Positions 25,708 to 35,589 are shown, counted from the first letter of the stretch. The stretch: 64,000 bases of DNA from UBA1563 sp037440065 (GCA_037440065.1 JBBIUV010000017.1:620001-684000); one strand, 5' to 3'. Numbers and translations: made by a program. The notes: generated by a model from the letters alone, not told the origin.

Positions 25708-27375
25708 TTAATATCTATTAACAAACTGTTCAAAAAATCTCGTCTCTGCATCGAAGTTGCCGATGAGAATGATCGACTGCCCATCTTCTATTAATGCTGA
25801 AGGATTCGGATTGATCTTAATATCATCTTCCGAAACGAGTGCAACAATACTGCATCCACTCTTCTCTCTGACTGATGATTCACGAATTGTTACTCCTGCC
25901 AGAGAACGCGGTACATCAACTTTAAATACATCCACACCTTCCGCGATCATTAAAATATTTCCCTTTTTCAAAAGATTAAAAATACTGTTCGCTCCCATTG
26001 AGGCGTAGGACATAACAAAGTCGCAGCCAGCACCGTAAAGCAATTCAACTGTTCTATCTAATTTTCCCCGGCTTATGATTTGAATATCGGCTCTGAATTT
26101 TCTTATCAACGTTGTAAGGAAAATATTCATGTTATCATCTTCTGTAGTTATGGCTACAGCAGGAGAGGTCATTAAACCCGAACGTAACAGTAAGTCTTTA
26201 TCCGAAGCGTCTCCGGTAATATATTTATCCGACACCGCAAGTTCTTCATTCTTTTCAATTAATTTATAATCGATCTCCCGTTCATCAAGAATTTTACCAA
26301 CAGCCCTCCCGACTTTCCCTCCGCCGACAACCAGCACAGGTCCGCTTGCGACGTTATAAATACAGAACATTTCGTTATACATATCAATTTGTTCAGGAGA
26401 ACCTGCAAGAACAAGAACAGAGCGTTCTGAAATTTTTGTATCTGCTTTTGCCAGAGAAAATTTTCCTTCGTTCCAAATACCAACCACCGAGACTCCCGCG
26501 AGTTCTCTTAATTTTGATTCTCTCAAAGTTTTATTAGCAAGGGGAGTTCCCTTAACTGTTGCTTCGGCAATTTTAAGTTTATCAAAAAATTCAATGTCGT
26601 GGGCAAGCGCATCACCGGCGGTAATTCTACGTGCCAACGATTTCCCCATCATCTCTCCAAGTTTGATTACATTTGTTGCACCGGAGGAAAGCAGCACTTC
26701 TTCAGCGCTGTCGGAATCGGCTGTTGATACTATTGGAATTTCTTTACTGATCTGGCGAATTGCGTAGGTTGCTGTAGTGTTCACAAAATGATTTCCCGTT
26801 AACACAACTCCGGCTGATTGATTGATCTGCACTTTTTTGTAAGTCTCCCGATCGTCTAAATCTGCCGATACGATATTGAATCCTTTATCGGTTAGCTCCG
26901 CAGCTTCTTTTAGATCGGGAATAAGAAGAACGTAAGGGACTTTAAATTGTTTTAATTTTCTGATGAGTGTTTGCGAAACGTGATCAAAGTTGGTGATAAT
27001 TACGTGGTCTTTTACGGTGCGGGGAAGTTCGCGGTGTATCCGTTCGGTAGATTGAAATAATTTAACAAGAGTGAACGGAACAAGAACAAGAATGAACGCA
27101 AGTCCAGACACCGTTACAAAAATATTGAACAACCGACCCAAATCGCTTTGGAAAGTAATATCACCTAACCCAAGCGTTGACATGTTGGTGACCGTCCAAT
27201 AAAGACATGTTATCCAGCTATAATCTTTATTTTCTAAATTGATGAGATACCGGAAAAGCATCGAATTTCCGGCGAGAAGGAGGAGGAGAACAATCACTAA
27301 TCGTGAAATTAAAATTGCATTTCTGCGGCTCGTTCTTTTACCAAGAGAAAATGTAGGTCGTTCAAATATTTTCAC
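25708..27375 (-). CDS. Two-TM potassium channel with two RCK domains and an atypical filter
   Basis: 555 residues: TM1 about 21-41, pore helix and filter STLGLGD (residues 66-72), TM2 about 83-107, RCK-N from about 120 (HVIITNFDHVSQTLIRKLK), TrkA-C region (LRELAGVSVVGIW), then a second RCK (GPVLVVGGGKVGRAVG) and another TrkA-C at the C-terminus. Such channels are gated by ligands bound to RCK rings. The filter has Leu in place of Val and Tyr of TVGYGD, which may change selectivity. Convergent with the SpoU gene, 10 bases apart. Confidence 0.9.
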   Translation of the reverse strand: MKIFERPTFSLGKRTSRRNAILISRLVIVLLLLLAGNSMLFRYLINLENKDYSWITCLYWTVTNMSTLGLGDITFQSDLGRLFNIFVTVSGLAFILVLVPFTLVKLFQSTERIHRELPRTVKDHVIITNFDHVSQTLIRKLKQFKVPYVLLIPDLKEAAELTDKGFNIVSADLDDRETYKKVQINQSAGVVLTGNHFVNTTATYAIRQISKEIPIVSTADSDSAEEVLLSSGATNVIKLGEMMGKSLARRITAGDALAHDIEFFDKLKIAEATVKGTPLANKTLRESKLRELAGVSVVGIWNEGKFSLAKADTKISERSVLVLAGSPEQIDMYNEMFCIYNVASGPVLVVGGGKVGRAVGKILDEREIDYKLIEKNEELAVSDKYITGDASDKDLLLRSGLMTSPAVAITTEDDNMNIFLTTLIRKFRADIQIISRGKLDRTVELLYGAGCDFVMSYASMGANSIFNLLKKGNILMIAEGVDVFKVDVPRSLAGVTIRESSVREKSGCSIVALVSEDDIKINPNPSALIEDGQSIILIGNFDAETRFFEQFVNRY

Positions 27376-27424
27376 TTTTACTCAGCCAAATTTCTTGAAC
27401 ATACAAATAAGATTGAATTAGTTG

Positions 27425-28159
27425 GTGAAAGATAAAAAATAAAAGAGAAAAAACTTAAAGTAGCGGAGATTTCAATGGATTATAAAGTCGGCGAAACCTG
27501 AAAACAGCTAACGTTATGAAACTATCCTCTATTGTTATGTTTAGTGTCTCTTTGAAAGTTTTTTAATTATTCGTTTACTTCATCGGTTACATAGAACACA
27601 GTAGATTACTATTTACTAACAATAGTAAAACCCATATTTTTATACAGTTCAGAACCTGACTGCATAATATTGATCTTTAATGAAGCAATACCTCTAGTTG
27701 TTTTGATGGTATAAAACAACACAAATGCTTTTGTACCATTTCCTGCAGGCATCAGTTCAAAATGATTGAACACACCACTTTCGATAGATCCCACATTACT
27801 ATGAAGCATTTCAATAGTTTGTACCATTCTTTCTTTTGAATATTCCATTCGTACTGATTCGTCAACCCATTCGTATAATGCTTTATAATCTTTTTTGTTA
27901 TAATATTCTTTAAAAGAATTGAAGAAAGCTTTTTTTTGCACTTCAGTTTTCAACTCTTCTGGCAATCCAATCTCTGTTTTCTCTTTTTCGTGTTCCTTTG
28001 CGTTAGAGGCTAATTCAAGGTTTAAAAAGATCTGTACTACTAATAAAGAAATAACAACAAACAATAAAATGTTCGTAGTTTTAATTTTATCCATAACTCC
28101 TCTTCTGTTTTGCACCATAAATAAGTTAGAATTCTCTTGTGAAAGATAAAAAATAAAAG
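27425..28159. repeat. 21-bp perfect direct repeat flanking one gene
   Basis: GTGAAAGATAAAAAATAAAAG occurs at 27425-27445 and at 28139-28159, both in the same orientation, on the two sides of the small anchored protein gene (27609-28094). Flanking bases show partial similarity. The word is AT-rich, but a 21-base identity with this arrangement is unlikely by chance and may mark an insertion or duplication unit. Confidence 0.55.
27609..28094 (-). CDS. Small membrane-anchored protein, unknown family
   Basis: 161 residues from the ATG at 28094 (MDKIKTTN), preceded by AGAGGAG; an earlier in-frame ATG at 28118 has no such site. One N-terminal anchor (ILLFVVISLLVVQIFLNLEL), then a charged linker and a domain resembling a small SnoaL/DUF4878-like alpha-beta fold (KEYYNKKDYKALYEWVDE, GTKAFVLFYTIKT). 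No family is certain. The gene is bracketed by a 21-bp direct repeat and shows no operon partner. Confidence 0.7.
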   Translation of the reverse strand: MDKIKTTNILLFVVISLLVVQIFLNLELASNAKEHEKEKTEIGLPEELKTEVQKKAFFNSFKEYYNKKDYKALYEWVDESVRMEYSKERMVQTIEMLHSNVGSIESGVFNHFELMPAGNGTKAFVLFYTIKTTRGIASLKINIMQSGSELYKNMGFTIVSK

Positions 28160-28171
28160 GTAAAATTCTTT

Positions 28172-28828
28172 TTACACCGCCAACGTAAAATAATCTTCCC
28201 CGTTTTCTTTGGTATGGATAAACAGCAGTTGCGCGCGTACCATTTTTACAAGCGTTCGCGAGGCTCTACGCGCGGAAATATTCAGCATCTCGCTTAATTG
28301 TTTTACGTTTATTGTTTCTTCCTTTTCAAGGTAAGTGAAAACAGCTTTTTCAAAATTCCCAACAGCGTACTTAGTTAATTTTGTGTTGCCGGAAGTTGCG
28401 CGCAATACGCGGATCATCTCTTTGCTTGCAAGAACACTTTTATCATTCACCCGGACGTACACTTCCGCGGAACTTGTTTCCAATTCGCTTTTATAATCTT
28501 GAAGGCGGTGAGGTTTTTGCAAAGATTCCGGAACTTCAACCACAACAATTTCTTTGTGGTCAACTGAAAAGTAGGAGAGAGAAAATTCGATGGGTGGTTC
28601 ACAGAATTTTTCTGCGGTCTCTTTTATTAATTCCGCTTCCCCTTTTTCGCTGGCAACTCCGTAAATTGATTTATCATCATCTACCCCAATGAGAAGATTT
28701 CCCCCTTTCGTGTTGGCGAATGCAATAATTTCTTTGGCAATTTTTTCATGGGATGAGAATTGTCGTTTAAATTCAGTGTAAAGATTTTCTCCCTCCTCAA
28801 TTATTGCAAGCAATTCTCTTCTTTTCAT
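28172..28828 (-). CDS. Schlafen AlbA_2-type regulator with winged helix
   Basis: 218 residues. N-terminal AlbA_2/Schlafen domain: ENLYTEFKRQFS, IIAFANTKGGNLLIGVDDD and the PHRLQDYKSELETSSAEVYV segment. C-terminal helix-turn-helix (INVKQLSEMLNISARRASRT) suits DNA binding. Such proteins are usually transcription regulators; target unknown. Overlaps mtgA by 4 bases. Confidence 0.85.
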   Translation of the reverse strand: MKRRELLAIIEEGENLYTEFKRQFSSHEKIAKEIIAFANTKGGNLLIGVDDDKSIYGVASEKGEAELIKETAEKFCEPPIEFSLSYFSVDHKEIVVVEVPESLQKPHRLQDYKSELETSSAEVYVRVNDKSVLASKEMIRVLRATSGNTKLTKYAVGNFEKAVFTYLEKEETINVKQLSEMLNISARRASRTLVKMVRAQLLFIHTKENGEDYFTLAV

Positions 28829-29547
28829 TTTTCTGGGAAAAGAATTACATCACCAAGTCTGCCGCGGATAATTCCCGAACGTCGGCGGACATAACTTGAA
28901 TTAATGTTCGGTTGATGCACTAACGGTGAAGGAATTACCGCTGCAAGTTTAGCGCATTCATTTGTGGAAATTGTTTCCGGGTCTTTACCAAAATAAATAT
29001 CAGCCGCTTTTTCAATCCCGAAAACACCGTCACCCCATTCAATAATATTAACGTACTGATGGAGAATTCCTTGTTTGCTTACTTCTTTTTCGATGCGGAA
29101 AGTTGTGAGCAATTCTTTCGCTTTACGAAAAACACTTTTGTTGGTAGTGTAATAAAGATTTTTTGAAAGCTGCATGGTAATAGTACTTCCGCCGCGGGCA
29201 GCGCGTCTTCTTCTTTTATTCAGACGCATCGATTTTTCCAGCTCTTCCCAATCAACTCCCTTATGATTAAAAAAATTTCCATCTTCCATTGAAACAATCG
29301 CGCGGAAAAGATTTTGGTTGATTGAACCAAACGATGCCCAGCTTTGGCGTGGATAAAAAACCATAAGATGTTCAATTGCACGCTGTTCCATCAAGGATGA
29401 AACGTACGTGCGCTGATGCTCTAGCAAAGGAATTTGAAACGTTGGAATGCTGAAATAGAAAAGAAAAGCGACGTAAAAAAAGATTGAAATGAATTTTCTT
29501 CTTTTCAGAAAGGGAAGAATTTTTTCAAGAAGAATTCCTAATTCCAT
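28825..29547 (-). CDS. mtgA: Monofunctional peptidoglycan glycosyltransferase (GT51)
   Basis: 240 residues: N-terminal membrane anchor (FISIFFYVAFLFYFSI) and a GT51 domain with the catalytic Glu in SMEDGNFFNHKGVDW, ARGGSTITMQLSKNLY, and the late IEWGDGVFGIEKAADIYFGK. No transpeptidase domain, so it is monofunctional. It polymerises lipid II into glycan strands. It follows the TPR lipoprotein by 24 bases. Confidence 0.95.
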   Translation of the reverse strand: MELGILLEKILPFLKRRKFISIFFYVAFLFYFSIPTFQIPLLEHQRTYVSSLMEQRAIEHLMVFYPRQSWASFGSINQNLFRAIVSMEDGNFFNHKGVDWEELEKSMRLNKRRRRAARGGSTITMQLSKNLYYTTNKSVFRKAKELLTTFRIEKEVSKQGILHQYVNIIEWGDGVFGIEKAADIYFGKDPETISTNECAKLAAVIPSPLVHQPNINSSYVRRRSGIIRGRLGDVILFPEK

Positions 29548-29571
29548 AACTTTATTTACCTAACCGGTGAA

Positions 29572-31920
29572 TCAGACGGGAAAAGATAATGATTGTTGAG
29601 ATGCAAAATTATGCTTTGCAAAAAAGTGCAAAGCATAATTTTTTCTTATTCTTTTTTGAGGGGAAAACAGTTCTGCTTGCGGAGGAATATCTTCACCATC
29701 CTTGTTTAAGGAATCCGGCACCGCTGGTGAATTTTGCGGTGGAGCACCAATGGTTTTTAATGAATCATGTTTTTCCATTGCCTTTTCTTTTGACCCGGAT
29801 TTAAGCGAATCAAGAGAACTATTTTTTAGCTTCTCGGCTTCGATCCTAAGAGAATCAGCAACTTTCTGTTTCAGTTTTTCAGCGACAATTTTAAGCGAAT
29901 CTTCGGTTCTCTTTTTCAATTTTTCAACTTCGATCTTTTTAAGTGAATCTTCGATCGCAACTCTAATTCTCTCCTTTTCCTTTTTATACGTTTGAAGTTT
30001 TGGAGAAACTTTCTGTGCGAATGCCGTCTTCGGATACTTTGTTACAAGGCTGTCGTAAACCACTGCAGCGGAGTCCATAAGTTTTAATTTTTCTTCTAAA
30101 AGATATCCTCCTGCCAGCAAAGATTTTGCCGCATATTCCGAAACGGGATACTTCTCGTAAATTGCCAGAAATTTTTTCAAAGAAGATTTGATCTCATCTT
30201 TTTGCATCAACACTTCAGCTTCTCGGTAAAGGTCTTTCGCCGGATCATATTTAAAATCAATTTTGGGCTTTTTAAGAATTTCGGCAGCCGCATTAACAAT
30301 GCTTTCGCTCTTGTAATTGTCATATATGTAATTCAAAATACTATCGGCTTTAGCGGAATCTCTCACCAGATAATAATTTGCTAGAGCATAAAGAACTTGC
30401 GGTTTTTGTGCCTGTAAATTGTAGTGCTCAACCAGATCGTTGTAGTAATAAAATGCCGAGTCGGGGCGATCGAGATCGGTGTAAAAAAGATTCCCGAGAT
30501 CAATTTTTGTTTTTACTAATAAAACTTTAATTGAATCTTCGCTAATGTTTGGCCGTACAGGAGTTCTTAACTTTGGAGCTTTTTTGCTTTCTCCAGAAGA
30601 GGTTTCTGCTGTTCTCGAACTTCCAAAATCTCTGGTTCTCCCCTGTGTTGGAGTTTGCTGTTGTGGAGTTTGTTCCTGATTTTCCAACGCAGCTAATTTA
30701 GCGAGTGAGTCTGCAATAACATATTCGAGTGAATCTTTTGCGAATGAAGTTGAATCTGTTACATATCTTAATTTTTGATTGTTTTCATTTTGTTCCGTAT
30801 TCAACTTTTGATATTTAGTAAAAACCGAAGCTTTATTTTTAATGAAGGGAGTATACTCCTCATTTGAAGGAGCTGTTTGAGCTTTTAGATAAAAAATTGA
30901 CGCGCTATCATAGTTGAAAAAAACTTTTTCATAAATATATCCCATCTCAAACCGCGCTTGTCCAGCTGAGGTTGAGTTTGTGTATCCGGTATCAACAATT
31001 CCGAAATAAGTAAGCGCGTCGTCATACTTTTTCTTAAGCAGGTACGTGTAACCGGTTTCAAAGTTTAGTAAATCAAAGGAGGTTGAGTTCTTATCTTTGG
31101 AGAGTAGATTCAGGAAAAGATCCAGAGCTTCATCTTCTTTTCCAAGTGAACGGATGATTTTTCCATAATTTATTTTTGCATCCAATTCAATCTCGAACGA
31201 AGGAGAATAGTTTCCTACTTCATTAAAAGCTTCTGCTGCTTCCTCTTTTTCACCTAGTTTTACAAGCAACTCTCCTTCTTGGTATTTTGCTTGCGCGTTA
31301 ATTCCACCGTCGTCCGAAACTTTGACTAAACTTCTCAGCGACTTTACTGCATCGGAAATTTTTTCGGAGCCAATTTCAAATTTTATTTTAACTATAATGG
31401 CTTGTGTTAAAAGTTCGTCGTTTTCATCTTTGGCGGCTTTTTCAATCACCTGGGTTAAAAGCTTTTCGGCAGCTGAAAAATTCTTCAACTGAAAATAAGT
31501 TTTCGTAATCCATAATTCCGTTTCTGGAGCGTAATCACTTTCGGCTTGCTTTGCTATCAGTTCTTGAAACTTTCTTAAAGCTTTTAAGTAATTTTTTTGA
31601 TAATAAAATGATTTGCCAAGCATGAAAAGGGCATCATCAACAAAAGCGCTTTCCGAATTGAACTGTAGAATGTTTGAACATTTCTCAATTACTTTGGTAA
31701 GAGAAGCCGCCGCCGAGGAAGGAACATTCGATTCGGTTAACGCGAATATATCCTTCTTCTCTCTTTGTATCGTGTTTTCGGCTTCGTTAAAAAGTGTACT
31801 GGTATTGTAATAAAGATTGAAATACGTTGTAAAGTCATTCCAAACTCCACAACCATAAAAGGATGTAAGTAAAACTACGCCAAAGAGAGTTGAAAATATT
31901 TTTATGAATTTATTCTTCAT
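29572..31920 (-). CDS. Large TPR lipoprotein, PorW/SprE-like
   Basis: About 782 residues from the ATG at 31920 (MKNKFIKIFS); a TTG two codons earlier is possible. Lipobox-like end of the signal is TSFYGC. FNLYYNTSTLFNEAENTI just after it resembles the YYNTT-type start of PorW/SprE lipoproteins of type IX secretion; many TPR units follow. Residues about 655-730 form a coiled coil of DSLKxxxEKLK repeats. A 16-bp palindrome lies in the last codons. The PorW assignment is probable, supported by a T9SS sorting domain elsewhere in the window. Starts 4 bases beyond the P-II stop. Confidence 0.7.
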   Translation of the reverse strand: MKNKFIKIFSTLFGVVLLTSFYGCGVWNDFTTYFNLYYNTSTLFNEAENTIQREKKDIFALTESNVPSSAAASLTKVIEKCSNILQFNSESAFVDDALFMLGKSFYYQKNYLKALRKFQELIAKQAESDYAPETELWITKTYFQLKNFSAAEKLLTQVIEKAAKDENDELLTQAIIVKIKFEIGSEKISDAVKSLRSLVKVSDDGGINAQAKYQEGELLVKLGEKEEAAEAFNEVGNYSPSFEIELDAKINYGKIIRSLGKEDEALDLFLNLLSKDKNSTSFDLLNFETGYTYLLKKKYDDALTYFGIVDTGYTNSTSAGQARFEMGYIYEKVFFNYDSASIFYLKAQTAPSNEEYTPFIKNKASVFTKYQKLNTEQNENNQKLRYVTDSTSFAKDSLEYVIADSLAKLAALENQEQTPQQQTPTQGRTRDFGSSRTAETSSGESKKAPKLRTPVRPNISEDSIKVLLVKTKIDLGNLFYTDLDRPDSAFYYYNDLVEHYNLQAQKPQVLYALANYYLVRDSAKADSILNYIYDNYKSESIVNAAAEILKKPKIDFKYDPAKDLYREAEVLMQKDEIKSSLKKFLAIYEKYPVSEYAAKSLLAGGYLLEEKLKLMDSAAVVYDSLVTKYPKTAFAQKVSPKLQTYKKEKERIRVAIEDSLKKIEVEKLKKRTEDSLKIVAEKLKQKVADSLRIEAEKLKNSSLDSLKSGSKEKAMEKHDSLKTIGAPPQNSPAVPDSLNKDGEDIPPQAELFSPQKRIRKNYALHFFAKHNFASQQSLSFPV
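29605..29642. repeat. Perfect 16-bp inverted repeat inside a coding end
   Basis: AAAATTATGCTTTGCA (29605-29620), 6-base loop, exact complement (29627-29642). It lies in the last 25 codons of the TPR lipoprotein. T-rich tracts flank it on the plus side, so it could be a terminator overlapping the gene, but the reading frame runs through both arms. Confidence 0.65.
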
Positions 31921-31922
31921 GC

Positions 31923-32261
31923 TCAAAGCGCGGCTTCGCCCGATTCTTCAGTGCGAATGCGTATTACATCTGAAATATCCGAGATAAAAATTTTACCGTC
32001 GCCTACTTGCCCCGTTTTTGCCGTGCGAACAATCGCATCAATAACTTTTTCCAAAAGAATGTTCGGTACAACAATTTCGATTTTTATTTTCGGAACGAAT
32101 TCGATCCGGTACTCGCTTCCGCGGTAAGTTTCTTTATGTCCTTTTTGTCGTCCGTAACCACGGACTTCGGAGATGGTCAATCCTTTTACTCCTTCTTCAA
32201 GGAGCGCTTCTTTTACATCATCAAGTTTGAAAGGGCGAATAATTGCTTCAATTTTTTTCAT
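31923..32261 (-). CDS. glnB: P-II nitrogen regulatory protein
   Basis: 112 residues, standard length. MKKIEAIIRPFKLDDVKEAL opens the family fold; the T-loop holds the uridylylation Tyr Y51 in ETYRGSEYRIEF; the B- and C-loop segments TGQVGDGKIF and a final RIRTEESGEAAL are present. It binds ATP/ADP and 2-oxoglutarate and signals nitrogen status. No amtB or glnA is adjacent, but glnE lies across secA. The TPR gene begins in its last codons. Confidence 0.96.
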   Translation of the reverse strand: MKKIEAIIRPFKLDDVKEALLEEGVKGLTISEVRGYGRQKGHKETYRGSEYRIEFVPKIKIEIVVPNILLEKVIDAIVRTAKTGQVGDGKIFISDISDVIRIRTEESGEAAL

Positions 32262-32275
32262 GATATTTTCCTTAA

Positions 32276-35200
32276 CTATTTACCGTGACAATTTTTATAT
32301 TTTTTTCCGCTTCCGCAAGGACATGGATCATTTCTTCCAACACGTTCCTCAACCCGTATAGGCTGCATTTTACCGGCTTGCGCAGGTTGTCCTTCTCCGC
32401 CGGAACCTGTAAGACCGATTCCTTCGGTATTTTGTTTTGTTTCGATGATCCTCCCCCGGGTTGGTCTTCTTCTTCCTTGAAGTTCTTCAGGCGCTTGCGG
32501 AAAAAATTTAAAACAGAACGAAACAATTTCATTTCTGATTTGATTTAACAATTCAACAAAGAGATTAAATGCTTCACTCTTGTATTCTAACAACGGATCT
32601 TTTTGTCCGTAAGCGCGTAAACCGATTCCTTCTTTAAGATCATCCATTTCGCGGAGATGTTCTTTCCAACGGTTATCAATAACCGAAAGAACAGAATATC
32701 TTTCAATTCTTGCCAACAGTTCTGCGCCGAGCATTTCTTCTTTGTGCGAATAAAAATCCTTTACGGTAGTAATAATTCTCTCCGTAACTCCATGATCACC
32801 AAGTGTTTCAAACTCTTCCGGTTCAAGTTTTAGTTCTACTAGAAAATGTTGAAGCACTTCTTCTTTAATTTTTTCGGCGTTTACATCTTCAAAATATCGT
32901 TTTACAATTTCGTCCACGGCTTCGTGGAGGAACTCCATTATCTCATTCTTTAAACGATCCCCTTGCAAAGCACGGTTTCTGCGTGTATAAATAATTTCGC
33001 GCTGCTGGTTCATCACGTTATCATATTCCAACAAACGTTTTCGAATTGAGAAGTTGTTCTCTTCAACTTTCTTTTGTGCGCGCTCAACTGATTTAGTAAT
33101 TAACGAATGCTCAATTACTTCTCCTTCTTGAATTCCCATTCTCTCCATAACGGAAGCAATCCTGTCGCTTCCAAAAAGCCGCATAAGATCATCTTCAAGT
33201 GAAAGGAAAAATTTCGTTGTTCCCGGATCTCCTTGCCTACCGGAACGGCCTCGCAACTGACGGTCAATTCTTCGTGATTCATGCCGTTCTGTACCGAGGA
33301 TAAACAATCCTCCTCGATCCACAACTCCGGCTCCAAGTTTAATATCCGTTCCGCGTCCTGCCATGTTTGTTGCAATAGTTACAGCGCCCATTTCTCCGGC
33401 ATGTTGAACAATTTCTGCCTCGCTTTTATGCTGTTTAGCATTTAATACATTGTGAGGAATTCCTTTTCGCTTCAGCATTCTGCTGATGGTTTCGGAAACT
33501 TCTACAGAAGTTGTCCCGACGAGAACCGGTCTTCCTTCTTTTCTCAGTTCTTCAATCTTGTTGATGACCGCGTTATATTTTTCACGTTTGGTTTTAAAAA
33601 TTGAATCTTCCTGGTCATCACGAACATTTGGTTTATTGGTAGGAATAACAACTACTTCCAATTTATAAATTTCATGAAACTCGCTTTCTTCAGTTTCGGC
33701 GGTTCCCGTCATACCGGCAAGTTTGTTGTACATTCTAAAATAATTTTGAAGAGTAATTGTAGCCAGCGTTTGCGTGTCGCGTTCAACTTTAACACTTTCT
33801 TTGGCTTCAATCGCTTGATGCAAACCATCCGAATATCTTCTTCCGGGAAGTACACGACCGGTAAATTCATCTACAATCGCGATCTTGCCTTCTTCCGTTA
33901 TAACATACTCAACATCTTTTTCAAAAAGTGTATAGGCTTTTAAAAGCTGATGGAGCGTGTGGATGCGTTCACTTTGTTCAGAATATAAATGATAAAGTGC
34001 ATCTTTTCTTCTAACTTTTTCTTCAAGTGAAAGAGAAGGATCGTGCTCAAACTTACTGATCTCTGTTCCAAGATCGGGAAGCACAAAATAATTTTTATCG
34101 CCTTTACCGAAACGGGCAAGTTCTTCTCTTCCCTTTTCCGTTAGATCAATGGTGTTATTTTTTTCATCTATTACAAAGAAAAGTTCATCGTCAATGATGT
34201 GCATGTTGCGGGCTTTTTCACGGAGATATTCCATCTCTGTTTGCTGCATCAATTTTTTGTTTGATGGGTCGGAAAGAATTTTCTCAACCTTTTTATTTTT
34301 TGGAAGTCCCCGGTAGGCGCGGAGCAAATTTATTCCGGCTTGAGTTTGCGCCTCTTTATCATCAGCTTTGGCTATTAACTCTTCGGCTTCGGCAGCGATC
34401 TTGGAAACAAAATTTGATTGTAACCGGTGCAGTTTTTCAATCAAGATTTTCATGTCGTCAAATTTCTGCTGATCATCAACTTCAACCGGACCAGAAATAA
34501 TTAACGGGGTTCTTGCTTCATCAATTAAAACCGAATCGACTTCATCCACAATAGCATAATTGTGTCCGCGCTGCACCTGGAATTCTTTATCACTCGCCAT
34601 GTTGTCACGAAGGTAATCGAAACCAAATTCATTATTTGTTCCATAAGTGATGTCGCAATTATAATGTGCTTTCCGTTGATCGGGTGACATGGTGTTGAGA
34701 ATTACACCAATTGTTAAACCGTGGAATCTGAAAATTTCTCCCATCCACTCGGAATCGCGCTGTGCCAGGTAATCGTTAACAGTAATAAGATGAACGCCGC
34801 GACCGGTTAGCGCGTTAAGATACATCGGCAATGTTGCCACCAAAGTTTTTCCTTCGCCCGTCGCCATTTCAGAAATTTTTCCTTGATGAAGGACAATTCC
34901 ACCCATAAGCTGTACATCGTAAGGAACCATATCCCAGCGGGTATTTTTTCCCATTACCGTCCATGATTTACCAACGAGTCTTTTACAAGTTTCTTTTACC
35001 ACAGCGTAGGCTTGGGGGAGAAGTTCATCCAGAACTTCTTCATATTTTTCGTGGAGGTTATCTTCCAAAACGTCAACTTGATCGTAGGCAGCCTGACGGT
35101 CAAAGTCATCATCAGTTTGTAATTGATGATGCAGTTCCTCCAATTTTTGCCGGATTTCGGCAGTTTCATCCTGAAGTTTTAATTTGAATTCAGCAGTTTT

Positions 35201-35332
35201 ATTGCGGAGTTCGTCGTCGGTCAGGTTTTGTAATTTTGCAAATTCTTCATTTATTTCTGCAACTATGGGAAGTAATTCATTAACGTCTTTAGTATTTTTA
35301 TCGCCAAAAATTTTCTTGAACAAGCTAAGCAT
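32276..35332 (-). CDS. secA: Preprotein translocase ATPase SecA
   Basis: About 1018 residues from the ATG at 35332 (MLSLFKKIFG), preceded by CGGAGA; an earlier ATG at 35383 gives a hydrophobic extension I reject. Walker A is in MATGEGKTLVATLP, the DEVD box in VDEVDSVLIDEART, and GTDIKLGAGV is a helicase motif. The C-terminus carries the zinc motif CPCGSGKKYKNCHGK. It drives Sec-dependent export. A region around residues 340-400 is longer than in E. coli, as in other FCB bacteria. Confidence 0.97.
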   Translation of the reverse strand: MLSLFKKIFGDKNTKDVNELLPIVAEINEEFAKLQNLTDDELRNKTAEFKLKLQDETAEIRQKLEELHHQLQTDDDFDRQAAYDQVDVLEDNLHEKYEEVLDELLPQAYAVVKETCKRLVGKSWTVMGKNTRWDMVPYDVQLMGGIVLHQGKISEMATGEGKTLVATLPMYLNALTGRGVHLITVNDYLAQRDSEWMGEIFRFHGLTIGVILNTMSPDQRKAHYNCDITYGTNNEFGFDYLRDNMASDKEFQVQRGHNYAIVDEVDSVLIDEARTPLIISGPVEVDDQQKFDDMKILIEKLHRLQSNFVSKIAAEAEELIAKADDKEAQTQAGINLLRAYRGLPKNKKVEKILSDPSNKKLMQQTEMEYLREKARNMHIIDDELFFVIDEKNNTIDLTEKGREELARFGKGDKNYFVLPDLGTEISKFEHDPSLSLEEKVRRKDALYHLYSEQSERIHTLHQLLKAYTLFEKDVEYVITEEGKIAIVDEFTGRVLPGRRYSDGLHQAIEAKESVKVERDTQTLATITLQNYFRMYNKLAGMTGTAETEESEFHEIYKLEVVVIPTNKPNVRDDQEDSIFKTKREKYNAVINKIEELRKEGRPVLVGTTSVEVSETISRMLKRKGIPHNVLNAKQHKSEAEIVQHAGEMGAVTIATNMAGRGTDIKLGAGVVDRGGLFILGTERHESRRIDRQLRGRSGRQGDPGTTKFFLSLEDDLMRLFGSDRIASVMERMGIQEGEVIEHSLITKSVERAQKKVEENNFSIRKRLLEYDNVMNQQREIIYTRRNRALQGDRLKNEIMEFLHEAVDEIVKRYFEDVNAEKIKEEVLQHFLVELKLEPEEFETLGDHGVTERIITTVKDFYSHKEEMLGAELLARIERYSVLSVIDNRWKEHLREMDDLKEGIGLRAYGQKDPLLEYKSEAFNLFVELLNQIRNEIVSFCFKFFPQAPEELQGRRRPTRGRIIETKQNTEGIGLTGSGGEGQPAQAGKMQPIRVEERVGRNDPCPCGSGKKYKNCHGK

Positions 35333-35538
35333 CAAAAGTCTCCGTATGAGTAAAAAAATTAACCGTAAGATTATTGTCTGCAATTTAATAAGATTTCGCT
35401 TGGAGAAAAAAGGTAGATTTTGGTAGAGAAACGATTTTTGTATGAAGATTTTGAGATTCGTTCGCCATCCAGGAAGTTGGAGGCATTTTTTAGCGAATCA
35501 AACACAACATTCCTTCTTTCTATGCAAAAATGCTAGTG

Positions 35539-35546
35539 TAATTTTG
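35539..35546 (+). promoter_or_regulatory. Candidate -7 box upstream of glnE
   Basis: TAATTTTG fits TAnnTTTG and lies 44 bases before the TTG start of glnE. The upstream element at the right distance is TTTC, one base off TTTG. Confidence 0.4.
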
Positions 35547-35589
35547 TATTTTTAATTTACCGTTACTAACAAAGATTGAGAACTAGTTT

